This document shows positions 9,871-19,250 of a stretch of 64,000 nt of DNA, one piece after another. Under the pieces are notes generated by a model. The model was not told the DNA's origin and did no database searches. It worked only from the letters and a program-made list of their open reading frames with translations. The DNA lies in assembly GCA_963827585.1 (NCBI GenBank), contig CAWHCK010000013.1, forward strand, positions 157,317 to 221,316, written 5' to 3'. The stretch comes from VAZQ01 sp963827585 (GTDB lineage: Bacteria > Pseudomonadota > Alphaproteobacteria > Rhizobiales > Xanthobacteraceae). The position numbers and the translations under genes are program-made. The first letter of the stretch is position 1, and each line of letters opens with the position of its first letter.

Positions 9871-10389
9871 CTAGGCCGGCGCGATAACTGTGACCGTTCC
9901 ATTCGAACCCCGATAGTTGAGCGCCCCGTCCTCAACATACAAAATCCCGGCGCCAGAGATATTCCGCGTCGGGGCGACGGAGGCATTCGCGATCACGATG
10001 ACACCCTTTCCTCCTCCAAACTTTTCATAATGGGCTTCCGGGAATCCGAAACCGATATTGCCGCCCGCTGCCGGCCGCGAAATACGACAATGGTTTCAAA
10101 ACCCTTGTTGGGGCCAACATCGGCTTTGCGGCCATTGATCTGGAGTTGGTCCGCCTGAACGGCAATCTCAAACTTCCCGGCGTTGGGATCAGTACCCGGC
10201 AACCGGTTTCGACAAACTCGATATCAGGATTCGGGTCATCGATCCTGATCGAGGCCGCGCCTCCGCGTCTCCCTGCTTGTTTAATACGAAGGCCGGTTGG
10301 TTATACTCCGGGTTTGTCGCGGTCACCTCCAGGACAGCAGATGCAGATGGAAGGGCGCCATCGTTTGATGTGATAGACATCGTAGCCAT
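9871..10389 (-). pseudogene. Tail-fibre-like beta-rich protein (frameshifted)
   Basis: The minus-strand gene opens at an ATG (10387-10389) behind a strong GGAGGAAT site with MATMSITSNDGALPSASAVL. Reading continues across frames (KFEIAVQADQLQINGRKADV, then GGGKGVIVIANASVAPTR) to the C-terminus GILYVEDGALNYRGSNGTV and stop at 9871-9873. At least two compensating frameshifts occur, since the total length is exactly 173 codons. The beta-rich, Gly/Asn/Val-rich end resembles C-termini of phage tail-fibre or structural proteins, but I cannot name a family. A second copy of the C-terminal motif lies at 12.97-13.04 kb. It is the last gene of the array. Confidence 0.6.
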
Positions 10390-10716
10390 GGTATTCCTCC
10401 GGGAAGTCGGTGTCTTGTTTTGAGGATTTCATCCGACGCGACACCAAAACGACAACGACCTCTGTGCCGGCGGACCGCCCAGCCTAACACCCACCTGTTT
10501 CATCCTCCAGGGTAGGCCGAAGGCCGGTGAAGATCCAAATTTTCTTCCATCCCCCCGGCCCTGGAAGGCTTCGCGACTGGCTAAGGGGGCCGCCTCTGGT
10601 GCGGGAAATCCTACTAGGATGTGGGGCCGACAAACGGCCGATGCCAGTCGTTGAATCAGACGGTCGAGCTCCGGAGTTTGCGCTTACAACGCTCGCAGGA
10701 GCCCATCGCCCCCGCG
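10390..10716. other. Intergenic remnant, nothing recognised
   Basis: About 327 bases between the tail-fibre-like gene and the NlpC/P60 gene. Short frames cross it on both strands without domain-like content. The 15 bases next to 10390 hold the ribosome site of the downstream gene. Confidence 0.4.
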
Positions 10717-11628
10717 TCAGCGGGTCTTCGTGATATCCGGCGCACGGCACAAAACGCCTTGGCAAAAAAGCCCGTCCCATCGAGCAGGGAAGCTCCCTTG
10801 TAGTCGCCCAACGTCGGGCCATTGTGTTTCTTGCGGCTGGAGATGAACCGGTGCCGACGATCGGCATCGCGCCCCAGATACATGCCGACATGATCGATCT
10901 GCGGCCCGCCCTTGGCGTCGAAGAAGACGAGATCGCCGATGGCCGAGCCACGAAAAGTCCATCAGCTGCTCGCATCTGGAAGACGATGACGACGCCGAAA
11001 GCGCTCTCGTAGATCTCGTAAGTCCGGCGTGGCATCGTGCTGTGATCCAGCATCGGGGCGAGGGAGAGGGGCACTCGATCCTCGTAATCTTCGCTTGGAA
11101 GATGGTGGCGATAGCCCCAGACCATCCGCATGTAGCCCGAGCAATCCAGGCAGTGGAATTTGTCAGCCCTCCGGCGAAACGTCCTGTTCGCCGGGATAGC
11201 TCCAGGTCACTCCAAGATAGTCGTTGAAGTCAGCTCCCTCCTGCCGTTCTTTCTCCGGTGCCCGGGCCATAACGCGCATCCCCCGCAATCTGCAGAGATC
11301 CCTTTATAGGATGCTTGGGTGCGCCGCGGATGTATTCCGCATTGCGATGGTCAAATACGTCGGGCACGCCCTCTCTCATTCGCTGCAAGGGCCTGCTCCA
11401 ACCAGTCCCAACTGACCTCGCCGTCGAATAGCGCCTGGGATAGGCGCGCACCCATTTCGCGTGCGAGACGGAGCCCCTATCCTCTCACAAATGTGCGACG
11501 GGGTCCGGCAAGGACCACCGTGTAGGCGCCGCTCGGTGAAGGTGGCGAGAAGGTGAGCCTGTGTGTTTGCGCACTTCGATGCGCTCGGGATCGTGAAGAT
11601 GCAGCGTATGTTTCTTGCTCAAGCTCAT
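10717..11628 (-). pseudogene. NlpC/P60-type cell-wall peptidase (multiply frameshifted)
   Basis: A cysteine peptidase of the NlpC/P60 fold normally cleaves within murein stem peptides. The minus-strand start at 11628 has a GGGAGAG site (MSLSKKHTLHLHDPERIEVR). Segments in alternating frames read SWDWLEQALAANERGRAR, FNDYLGVTWSYPGEQDV, the catalytic-Cys motif CLDCSGYMRMVWGY, the His-containing GDLVFFDAKGGPQIDHVGMY, and TGFFAKAFCAVRRI near the end. The catalytic Cys and His are therefore still visible. At least four frame changes are needed, so no full protein can be made from this sequence. It is one of several wall hydrolases in the array. Confidence 0.75.
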
Positions 11629-11639
11629 AACTCTCCCAT

Positions 11640-12029
11640 CAAAAGGTACCACCCCGGCGGCGAGCCTCGCGGATCCGGCGATGCCGATAGACCGCGTTCA
11701 GCGCGCGCTTACGCGACCTTCTTGTCTTGGCGACGGCGCCGCGTTCGATCACGCCCATGATGTCGGATTCCTTCATGATCAGGAGATCCTGGCCGTCGAT
11801 CTTCACCTCGGTGCCCGACCATTTGCCGAACAGCACGGTATCACCTACCTCCAGATCGCTCGGGATTAGGCTTGCCATTCTCGTCGCGGCCACCGTGGCC
11901 AACGGCAATAATCTCGCCCAGCGAGGGCTTCTCTTTGGCGGTGTCGGGAATGATGATGCCGCCGGAGGCCTTCTCCTCGGCATCGATACGCTTGATGAGG
12001 ACGCGGCCGTGAAGCGGGCGAAACTTCAT
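11640..12029 (-). pseudogene. groES: GroES-like co-chaperonin (frameshifted)
   Basis: Co-chaperonin GroES caps the GroEL cavity. The frame from 12029 begins MKFRPLHGRVLIKRIDAEEK and includes the mobile-loop region GGIIIPDTAKEKPS. After ENGK a frameshift near 11875 moves to the frame reading VGDTVLFGKWSGTEVKIDGQ and DLLIMKESDIMGVIE. The product would be a nearly complete GroES, except that the tail runs on past the usual end. No groEL follows. Its start directly follows the end of the poly-gamma-glutamate hydrolase gene, so it is part of the array rather than a displaced groESL operon. Confidence 0.8.
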
Positions 12030-12039
12030 GAATGTGAGC

Positions 12040-12918
12040 TTGCGATCGTAGACATTGGCGACCGCATCGGCGATGCATTGCCAATGGCTCGATCGGGCCT
12101 GGCGACTCTGCTCGATCTGGATCCCACTTCTCTGTCGGCGGTGAGCCGGTTAACGATATTCTGCGTGCTATCGCCGCCGTACCGCTCGTTTGGGGACGCG
12201 ATTTGCACCAGAAGCCCGAGCCGGCGATCGCGCGTTCGATTTCTGTCTTGATCTCCTGCTTCTAGGGATTGGCCGCGGAACCGCCGCCGATAAGGATTTC
12301 GGGTTTATGGAACCCATGAAAAGCGACGGCATAGGTAAAACGCCGAGAGATGATCGAGTTCAGGCGGGGGAAACTCGCCTCGTGAATGTCGGTCGAGGTG
12401 ATGTGCCAGTGATCAACGGCGTCCCCCTGCCCATTCCACCAGCCCTTGCACAGCCACGAGCTGACCTCCTTTGCCATGAGGCGCGATGCGACGCGCTCGG
12501 CCTGTTGGTCCGTGCGGGGCTCGATGTCTCCCCCGTGCGGGGCGATGACGACGAGCCCCGTATGGGTGCCGTTATCCTTCAGCCGCTCGACGAACTCGTT
12601 TTTGGTTTTGGCGTCGTCATCGTTATAGGTAGGATGTGCTACCTGCGAATTGAGCATTGCCACGAATTCATCGCTTGTGCCGAGTTGCTTCCGGCCAGTC
12701 TCGCCCATGCGAGCGATGTTATCCGGGCTCTCCTGGCGGGCTTGGCTAACCGTGTACAGTCCGTACTCAGTGGCATTGCGCTTGATCCGCACCTGATGTC
12801 CAAGGGCGCGTCCAACCGTCGCGAGCTTCTTGGGGTCGGCCGAGCAATGCTCTTTGCGGCGTTTGAGATCCCGCTGAGAAGATAGAGCCTTCTTGACCGA
12901 TGCTTCGTAGCTAGCCAT
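12040..12918 (-). pseudogene. Poly-gamma-glutamate hydrolase family protein (frameshifted C-terminus)
   Basis: The phage-type poly-gamma-glutamate hydrolase family (PF05908, as in PghP) contains zinc enzymes that degrade poly-gamma-glutamate capsules. The minus-strand start at 12918 reads MASYEASVKKALSSQRDLKR. Family motifs are clear: GLVVIAPHGGDIEP (zinc ligands), WHITSTDIHEASFP and TYAVAFHGF, followed by EILIGGG. After residue 215 the frame breaks, and the conserved tail continues in other frames (QIASPNERYGGDSTQNIVNR, then HWQCIADAVANVYDRKL) to about 12040. The catalytic part is intact, so activity is conceivable if the indels are sequencing errors. It lies directly upstream of the GroES remnant. 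Confidence 0.82.
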
Positions 12919-12969
12919 CACAACCCTCCTGCTTGACGATACCGCTAAGACGGGTGGCAACGTATCCTT

Positions 12970-13042
12970 GGCAGGGCCTCATTCGAACCCCGATACTTGA
13001 GCGCCCCGTCCTCGACATATAAAATCCCACCAACAGCGGAGT
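12970..13042 (-). pseudogene. Second copy of the tail-fibre C-terminal motif (remnant)
   Basis: The minus-strand frame reads APIVNSAVGGILYVEDGALK followed by YRGSN, nearly identical to the C-terminus of the gene at 9871-10389. At DNA level, the bases around 12980-13015 match 9901-9937 with few differences. Only this short end survives, fused to unrelated DNA. It shows that a paralogue once lay here. Confidence 0.7.
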
Positions 13043-13044
13043 TC

Positions 13045-14539
13045 ACGATCGGGGCAGAACGTAGGAGCAACGCTCACGAGCCGCCGCCTCCCGCAATTCA
13101 TTTGATGGGTGGTGCTCGGACCTTGGTATGTAGCCTCGCAGCTTATTTGCGATCACACACCCCGCACCAAGCGTGCGTAGGTCGAAGTGCATAACATCGC
13201 CAGAGGCATCAGGTCCGAAGTCAATCGCGCCCCAGGCGAGTAAGGCAACCTGCCGCAGTGCGAAAACCAGATCGGTGTGCAGGTTCAGGAATCCATTCAG
13301 AGGATTTCTACCCGAAAGTGTCGCTATTGCGCCAGTACATTAATTCAGACGTTGTTTTTGTTTTGCAAAAAGGTTTTGAATTCCTCATTTCGGCGCGCAA
13401 GAATCTCGTATACGCGACGAGTGTCACGTCCGTGGCTTACGGCCAAATGCGTGGAGGTAGGAAGCGATTGTGCCTTTTGCCCCGCCCTTCAAAGATCCTC
13501 CGGCCGCCAACTTCAGAGTTTCTAAAAACCTGTAGCGTTCGTTCCGTTTATTCAAAATACCCTGGTACTTTATCTTTAATTGGGCGTCGGGGGTTGTCTT
13601 GATTTGATCGACAAGCCAGCCTCTACCTGCTTTATCGTCCTTAATCCAGCCGGCCCCGATCCAGGGATTGCCAGCTACGTCAATGTCCAGCGCCAGGCCG
13701 ACGCCATGCATCGCTTGAGCTTGGGAGATTCGTCCTCCGCTGTACGTTACGGACTTTCGGGCGAGGCCCAATGCTCGACCGAGCGCAACCGGAGTTATCC
13801 CGACGTATGGGGGAAGGGAAAGCAGGTAGTTTTCAGCTTCCCGGAGTTTGCGTAGCAGCAACAGATGGATACCTTGACCATGTCTGTTGATTTTACGCCC
13901 AAGGAAAGACGGCGCCACAATTCCGTCAAACCAATTCTTTGCGCTGAATTCGTTGGTTAGAAGGGGTGATGTTTTCAAGTTGAGAAACTTGCGACCGGGG
14001 ACGTTACCAATTTTAGGCTTCAGCTTGTTCTTCACGATGCCCAGGCTGTCCAGGGTCGAAGGCCCTACCCCGCCGCTCTGCTCGTCCGCATGGAAATAGA
14101 CCTTTGCCTGAAACTGATGTGCGGCTTCGACAAAGACAGCGTCTACGGTTCCTTCGCTGATCGTGTACGATCCTCCCGATTTTTGGATAGCAGCTCGCAC
14201 GGCGGCAAAATCCACGTAACGAGCCAAATCAACAACGATGTCTTCCAGTCGCACGCCAGATTTTGCGGGGTGCCTCTCACGGTTCCATCGGATAGCTTGA
14301 ATGCTTTGGCTGGGTGAGAGGAGACTTGTTAGCTTGCCTCGCTCTGCGGCCGAAAAACTAGGAGTGGCAACGGAGCTGTCGCACGCCGGGCTGAACGACT
14401 TGTTAGTCTCTCCGCGCCCAAAAAAGCCGCCTGGAGCTTGCTCAGGGTAATAAGCGTTGCGCTGAGCAAGCCGCGAGGCGATAGATTGTTCCTTAGGTTG
14501 AGACTGTACATCTAACAAGTTACGGTCATGGATGTACAT
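13045..14539 (-). pseudogene. Peptidoglycan-binding and M15-like DD-peptidase (frameshifted C-terminus)
   Basis: The minus-strand frame from 14539 gives 371 residues (MYIHDRNLLDVQSQPKEQSI) before a stop at 13424. A peptidoglycan-binding-like helical motif lies near residue 165-190 (FVEAAHQFQAKVYF). The M15-type zinc motif follows at about residue 295 (QAMHGVGLALDIDVAG). The remaining C-terminus continues in other frames (RDTRRVYEILARRNEEF, then FALRQVALLAWGAIDFGPDA) and reaches the second zinc motif DVMHFDLRTLGAG at about 13170. Both metal-binding motifs are preserved across at least three frame changes. The likely substrate is the murein stem peptide. Base composition is more AT-rich than the flanks, suggesting transfer. 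Confidence 0.72.
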
Positions 14540-14566
14540 AAATCCCTCCTTGTTGACAGGCAGGCA

Positions 14567-15385
14567 TCAAGGGAGGCTTGCGGGTGAATGGTCTAATGGA
14601 GCTGCCGCCGATGTGGTTCGAGGGACGGGGATGATCGATTTAGGCTTTTGCGCGACCACGATGATCCGACGATGGCAGGCCGTGGCGGGTCGTAACGTTA
14701 CCGCGTCAAGTACATCGCGCAATAAAAGCCCCGCGTCCATGAGCCAGGTGGCGACATCGCGCGGCCAATAGGCGCGTTCCAGATGCAGCTCTAACTGAGG
14801 GGCGGCCCGCGCTGGGTCCCGGAACAGGACCTCGCAGAACAACATTCGCTGGCCGGGAACCCAGCGGATGCGTTGGGTGACGTGCCTGCGGCCATCGCGT
14901 GACGGCGTTTGGCGGATAATCGTAGCAGCACCTAGCGGATCGCACGGCGTGATGAAATCGAAGATGAAATGACCGCCCGGATGGAGGTGGTCGTAGACCA
15001 GCTGAAAAAGGCGCGGCAACTCGCCGTCATTGACAAGATGATTCAGCGCGTCGAAGTTCGCGGTCACGAGGTCGACGCGCGTCGGCAAGCGGAGCCGGCG
15101 AATGTCCTGCTGAAGCAGTATCACGTTGGTGTCGCGGCAATTGGACGCCGCGACCCGCAGCATCGCAGGAGACAGGTCCACCCCGAATACCGGCACGCGC
15201 CAGAGCGCGTTGAGATAGCGCGCGAACAGCCCAGTTCCGCATCCAAGGTCGGCGGCCGACGAAAAGCCGATCCGGTACCGTGCGATGAGGTGTTCGAAGA
15301 CCCGTCGGATGCGCTCGAAGAAGTCGCGGCCGATCACGTCATCGTACGCTTGCGCGAGCAGGCCGTAGGGCGCCGCAAGCGTCAT
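14567..15385 (-). CDS. Class I SAM-dependent methyltransferase
   Basis: An intact open frame. I take the Met at 15385 (MTLAAPYGLLAQAYDDVIGR) as the start; an upstream extension to 15496 is possible. Motif I is SAADLGCGTGLFARYL, the acidic residue after beta-2 is in VFGVDLSPAML, and motif IV is LVTANFDALNHLV, then the DHLHPGGHFIFDFI strand. Substrate is not predictable. It lies between the OmpA-like and M15-like genes on the same strand, and is one of the few undamaged genes in the distal array. Confidence 0.85.
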   Translation of the reverse strand: MTLAAPYGLLAQAYDDVIGRDFFERIRRVFEHLIARYRIGFSSAADLGCGTGLFARYLNALWRVPVFGVDLSPAMLRVAASNCRDTNVILLQQDIRRLRLPTRVDLVTANFDALNHLVNDGELPRLFQLVYDHLHPGGHFIFDFITPCDPLGAATIIRQTPSRDGRRHVTQRIRWVPGQRMLFCEVLFRDPARAAPQLELHLERAYWPRDVATWLMDAGLLLRDVLDAVTLRPATACHRRIIVVAQKPKSIIPVPRTTSAAAPLDHSPASLP

Positions 15386-15508
15386 CGGTCGACTTGCTCT
15401 CGTCTTCCCTCCACTCTCGCTGATCACGACCTTTCCTGCAATAGTCTTGTGATATTCGGACGCCAACGCTCTATACGGCGCATCGAGGCGGGGCAATCAG
15501 ATAACGGC

Positions 15509-16168
15509 TCAAAGGTTTTGTTGGCATTGCCGAATTTTGAGCAGCTGGTTATCGTCTATTCCGTCTGCCTCGAAGTGGATGACGGCGGCTTGATCGTACT
15601 TCTTGGGATTGAGAGCCCGCCTCACCCACTCCATCACCTTTAAGCCCGGCAGATTTTGGAGATTGTTACCGTGGAATTGATGAATGAACTTGGCAGGGGG
15701 GCTCAAGCCGATAGGTCCCGCTAGGACGCTCATGACATTGGACGCCCGTTGACTAGACAGCTTCTGATTTCTGTCTACGCCCCCGGGACGACTGGCATAG
15801 CCTTCGATGTACACCGCGATCTCGCCTGCAGCCATTTTGTCCCGGAGCTGAGACGGCAAACAGTAAGCCCATTTGCGTATCCTTTGTGCGTTGTCTGTGG
15901 AAACCTTGCTTACACCGATCGGAAAAAAGACGGATAAGGAGAAGTGGCCCGTTGGCTTGGTGATGGGTACGGGAGTGATGGGTACGGGAAGGATGGGGCA
16001 TGTAATGGGCATCGGATCGGCGCGTACCCGATTGTCGTCGGACTGTATCTTGAGTGTTGCCCGTCCGTCTCCGTGGACATCCAATTCTCCTTGAATTTTG
16101 TATCGTTCATTGGAGTAAGGAAAAGGACGCCAATGCTCCCACGTGCCCTGGATGTAGTAGCGAATCAC
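15509..16168 (-). CDS. OmpA-like C-terminal domain protein
   Basis: A frame of 219 residues starting with GTG (VIRYYIQGTWEHWRPF). The C-terminal half is an OmpA/MotB-like peptidoglycan-associating domain: FFPIGVSKVSTDNAQ (beta/alpha start), AVYIEGYASRPGGVDRNQKL and SSQRASNVMSVL correspond to the GxxD..GxxxxNxxLSxxRA pattern. A Pro/Ile tract PITCPILPVPITPVPITKP lies at residues 53-71. There is no signal peptide at this start. The upstream frame overlaps by four bases (GTGA), so it is either translationally coupled or one protein split by a frameshift. Confidence 0.7.
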   Translation of the reverse strand: MIRYYIQGTWEHWRPFPYSNERYKIQGELDVHGDGRATLKIQSDDNRVRADPMPITCPILPVPITPVPITKPTGHFSLSVFFPIGVSKVSTDNAQRIRKWAYCLPSQLRDKMAAGEIAVYIEGYASRPGGVDRNQKLSSQRASNVMSVLAGPIGLSPPAKFIHQFHGNNLQNLPGLKVMEWVRRALNPKKYDQAAVIHFEADGIDDNQLLKIRQCQQNL

Positions 16169-16569
16169 CGCAACAGGCCCCGGAAGGGGACGTTGCAGAT
16201 AGTTGAAGGAGATTTCGAATTTATCTTTGTACAGAGTGCTAGACCCCTTTTCCTGGGCAAAATCCTAACTCCAAAAAGATTGATTCCATCGTACTCGTAT
16301 TCGAGGTTGAATTTGAAGCTGCTGTCGCGCCTCAATTGCGAAAACGGGGCGGGGAGATGGTCGGGGAGATAAGTCGCAATCCGGAACCAGCGCGTGCATT
16401 TCGGTACCGTGCTGAGCCGGGGCGGTTCTTTGATATACTGTGCGATGTCCGACTTGGATTTGAACCCGCCCCAGTGAAAAGTGCGACCCAAGTTTGTAGA
16501 GCCCAATTGCCTTTTCAACCGTTTGAACCGGTGAGGGGGTCGCCGCCTTGCCTTGTAGACGTTGCTCAT
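16165..16569 (-). CDS. Unknown protein, possibly the N-terminal part of the OmpA-like protein
   Basis: A 134-residue basic N-terminus (MSNVYKARRRPPHRFKRLKR) is followed by a beta-rich segment (FKFNLEYEYDGINLFGVRIL). It ends in a stop that overlaps the GTG of the OmpA-like frame by four bases. No family is recognised. The abrupt end (NVPFRGLLR) followed at once by related-looking beta sequence (IRYYIQGTW) suggests the two frames may be one protein separated by a one-base indel. Confidence 0.5.
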   Translation of the reverse strand: MSNVYKARRRPPHRFKRLKRQLGSTNLGRTFHWGGFKSKSDIAQYIKEPPRLSTVPKCTRWFRIATYLPDHLPAPFSQLRRDSSFKFNLEYEYDGINLFGVRILPRKRGLALCTKINSKSPSTICNVPFRGLLR

Positions 16570-17145
16570 CTCTTCGCAGGTACATTTGGACTTTCTCGGA
16601 GCCTGAAGTCTTCGATGTTAATGTTGCATTGCGAACCTCGTGAATGGAGAAGCCTCCTCTGATCGTCCCCGAGATTCCGCTTGCACTCCTCGGCGGCGAT
16701 CGCCGCGCGCTCACAGACTGCGGCGTTTCGCGCATGCGTGCCGCGGTGGTCCTGCGCGCTTTCCATTCGTCGATGCGATGCTGGCCACGCAATAGATGTC
16801 TGCCGCACGGCCGTTGCGGTGGTGGTCGAAAAGCCCGACTTGAAGTCCTCGTGACCGATGTCGCTCATCGAAGCGGCTTCCTGCGCAATACTTCAGCAGT
16901 GCTCCAGTTCGCTCGCGAGCTCGGGGTGACCAGCGCACCGGCCTCCGGCCAGGCCACGCCCAAACTGGGCGGATTGACGGAAACCTTCCCACGGCATCCC
17001 CCTCTCTTTGTGTTACTGCTTGGTGGTGTACACGGATTGTACCAATAAGCAATCGCCCGCCGACCTTGTCGATCACTTTGCCGGGCCGCGTCCACGTCGC
17101 AGCCTTCGCCGCGCCATCTCGACGGGGCCCTCTGGTGACGACCAT
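16570..17145 (-). pseudogene. Broken array gene with M15-like zinc motif
   Basis: The minus strand carries alternating-frame fragments of one gene. The N-terminal part reads RPGKVIDKVGGRLL and continues in another frame with AYWYNPCTPPSS. The C-terminal part reads SDIGHEDFKSG, then after a frame change HHRNGRAADIYCVA, which resembles the HxxGRAxDI zinc motif of M15-type DD-peptidases. At least three frame changes are needed. The VGGRL...YWYN segment is echoed in the gene at 17858-18506 (VGGRL, then YWYNTIYGGAPIR), so the two may share a domain. Enzyme identity is tentative. Confidence 0.5.
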
Positions 17146-17190
17146 CCCCTAGGCCTCGCATGTTCTCATATCCATCGCGTTTTCTCTTCC

Positions 17191-17814
17191 TTACCTTGCC
17201 ACGTGAATGTGATCTTCATGCTGTTGGAACACCCATTGCTGGTCGGCGAGGCGCTGCTCCTGGTACGCAGTCGGTCTCTTGATCTGCATCGCCTTCCACG
17301 GCCCTTCTGTTGCCGTCCACGGGCCGAAGAATTGCATCACGCCGCGATAGCGATCCAGCCGCCCTGGTTCACCCGCCAGCCGCCATGGACCTGCAATGCC
17401 TTGTAGAGTCAAAGCCAAGATTGCGCTTCTGCTCGGCGGCGATCGCTTGAGCTTTCTCGTTGGCATTGGAAATCGCTCCGCCGCCTCCATCGCCTTGTCC
17501 CACTCCTGCTTCCAGGCGCGCAGCTCCTTGCCGCCGACGGCGCGGATATCCAGGCTCGCCCCTCGCCGTGGCCGGGGAGCCGCATTGAAAGCCGCGCCCA
17601 GACGGATTTCCAGCGGTTTCTCCGGCGTCGCGCCGCACGAGCGAGCGAACGTCTCGAACACGATCTCGATCGCCGCCGCCAGCTCGGGTCGCACCAGCCC
17701 ATGCCCCGGCGGCGAGAGGATGCGAACGCCTCGCCGCTTCGCACCGGGCGCACGTGGCCGTCGCTCGGGGGGCGCTATCGCCACCAAGCGACCGACAGGG
17801 CGAAGCCGCGTCAT
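17191..17814 (-). pseudogene. M15-like peptidase (frameshifted)
   Basis: From a Met at 17814 (MTRLRPVGRLVAIAPPERRP) the frame runs through GLVRPELAAAIEIVFETFAR to LEIRLGAAFNAAP. The following zinc motif is split: one frame reads GHGEGRAW, the other SLDIRAVGGKELRAWKQEWD, together an HGEGRALDI-type motif. The end QQWVFQQHEDHIHVAR contains a DHIHV motif typical of the second M15 metal site. One or two compensating frame changes are needed, as total length is 208 codons. It is likely a murein peptidase, one of the hydrolase series in the array. Confidence 0.58.
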
Positions 17815-17857
17815 CCCTGATTGCGGCCGGGAGAGGAAGGGGAAGGAATTGCGGTTC

Positions 17858-18506
17858 ACCCTATGCCGGCAATCGATCGCACTGATCGAAAGCAGACAGG
17901 CCACGTACGGATCGTTCCCCGCCATGGAAAGACGCCCGGGATAACATAGCCGGCGAAGCGCTCTCGCGTAACGCCAATGTCCGGGTCGTAACGAACCCGT
18001 TCGAAGTCTGATCGCGCCTGCAATTCGAGCATAGGCGATGCTCCATTTGGCGGCGCGCTACAGCGGATTGGGGCGCCACCGTAGATCGTGTTGTACCAGT
18101 AGCGCCTGCAGCCGACCGCCGACCTGCGTCAGCAGCGTGTGCCGGTTTGTGACGTGCGTCTGACAACGAAGCGAAGCGTGCATCCTTCCTCAGCCGAAGA
18201 TGGATCGGGAATGCGTTTCGGCCCCACGGATTGCGGATGATCGTCGTCGGCAGGTACGGCGCGCGCGGCTGATTGTTGCAAAGGATGATCCATTCATAGT
18301 CCCTGCGTCTCGACCAGATCCGGCCTCGGCGCACCGCCGATCTCGCATATTGGGCAAAGTTCAGAAGGACGCCGCAATACTGTGGATGTAGCTCGAACCG
18401 CACGAGCTCCTGCTCGTCCCCGAACGTCTTGCGGAGCGGCCTTTATGTCGGCCGTGTCGAAATAGCCGGCGTCCCAGGGCACGCCGCAAATGTGACAGAT
18501 GTTCAT
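17858..18506 (-). pseudogene. Array protein of unknown function with CxxC start (frameshifted)
   Basis: The ATG at 18504-18506 overlaps the stop of the preceding gene (ATGA) and gives MNICHICGVPWDAGYFDTAD. The protein continues in other frames with LVRFELHPQYCGVLLNFAQY, then DYEWIILCNNQPRAPYLPTT, and later RYWYNTIYGGAPIRC and FAGYVIPGVFPWRGTIRTW, ending at 17858. Two or more frame changes are required. I do not recognise a family. Overlap-coupled translation with its neighbour indicates operon membership. Confidence 0.5.
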
Positions 18507-19153
18507 CGTTGCCCCGCCCCGTAGCCCAGGATCTTGTAGCCGTGCAGAACGATGAACAGCTCGGCGCCATTGCGCCGATCTACCTTGTCGCCGTAGAGGC
18601 TGCCCTCTGAGACTCTCTTCCACTTCGATGCGAATCGTCGAACGCGGCAGAAACAGCATCGGCTTGGCAAAAGGCCGGAACGGCCGATTGCCTGCCGCCT
18701 CGCCCAGGCCCGCGATGTTGTGGATGGGTTGATTTTGCAGCTCGCGCCCGCTCGCGCTGTCGACGATGCTGTATTTGAAGTCGATGCCGCACAGACGAAC
18801 AGCGAGACAAGGATAAAATTCTTCCGTCGGATTGGCCACTCCGCCGAGAGCTTGCCATACAGCACAATGGCACCCCCGAAAGGGATGGAACTAAATGTGC
18901 TCTTCAGCGTCGTTACGGCACGCGTATCCAATTGAGCCGGGAGAAAACTGTAACCGATCGCTGCCGCCACGAAGGCGCCTTCAACTCTGATGTTGATCAC
19001 GTCTTGCACGCGCTCGCCGCGTTTTCCTAAGAGTTGAAATCGCGCGACATAGTCGTATGGGATTTCCTTCGCGCCAGGCATCGGCGTGATGGCCAAGGGC
19101 GCGGCAGGAGGGGGAGCCAGTGCGGTTTCCGGAACCTGACCGAAGGACCTCAT
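18503..19153 (-). pseudogene. Array protein of unknown function (frameshifted)
   Basis: The start at 19153 gives MRSFGQVPETALAPPPAAPL, then EIPYDYVARFQLLGKRGERV and ATTLKSTFSSIPFGGAIVLY-like beta sequence. The middle lies in another frame (FKYSIVDSASGRELQNQPIH, AKPMLFLPRSTIRIEVEE). The end returns to the first frame (GSLYGDKVDRRNGAELFIVL, GYKILGYG). The total of 217 codons shows the two frame changes compensate. The alternating beta composition and 'FLPRSTIRIEVEE' resemble surface or particle proteins. No family is recognised. Confidence 0.55.
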
Positions 19154-19250
19154 GCCTGCGCCTCCCTGATTTACTCAACCTCGGAACGTCGGAGCGGTGG
19201 TCTATCGCGATATCCAATCCGACCGATGCGAGTGCGATAAAGACGTCGCG

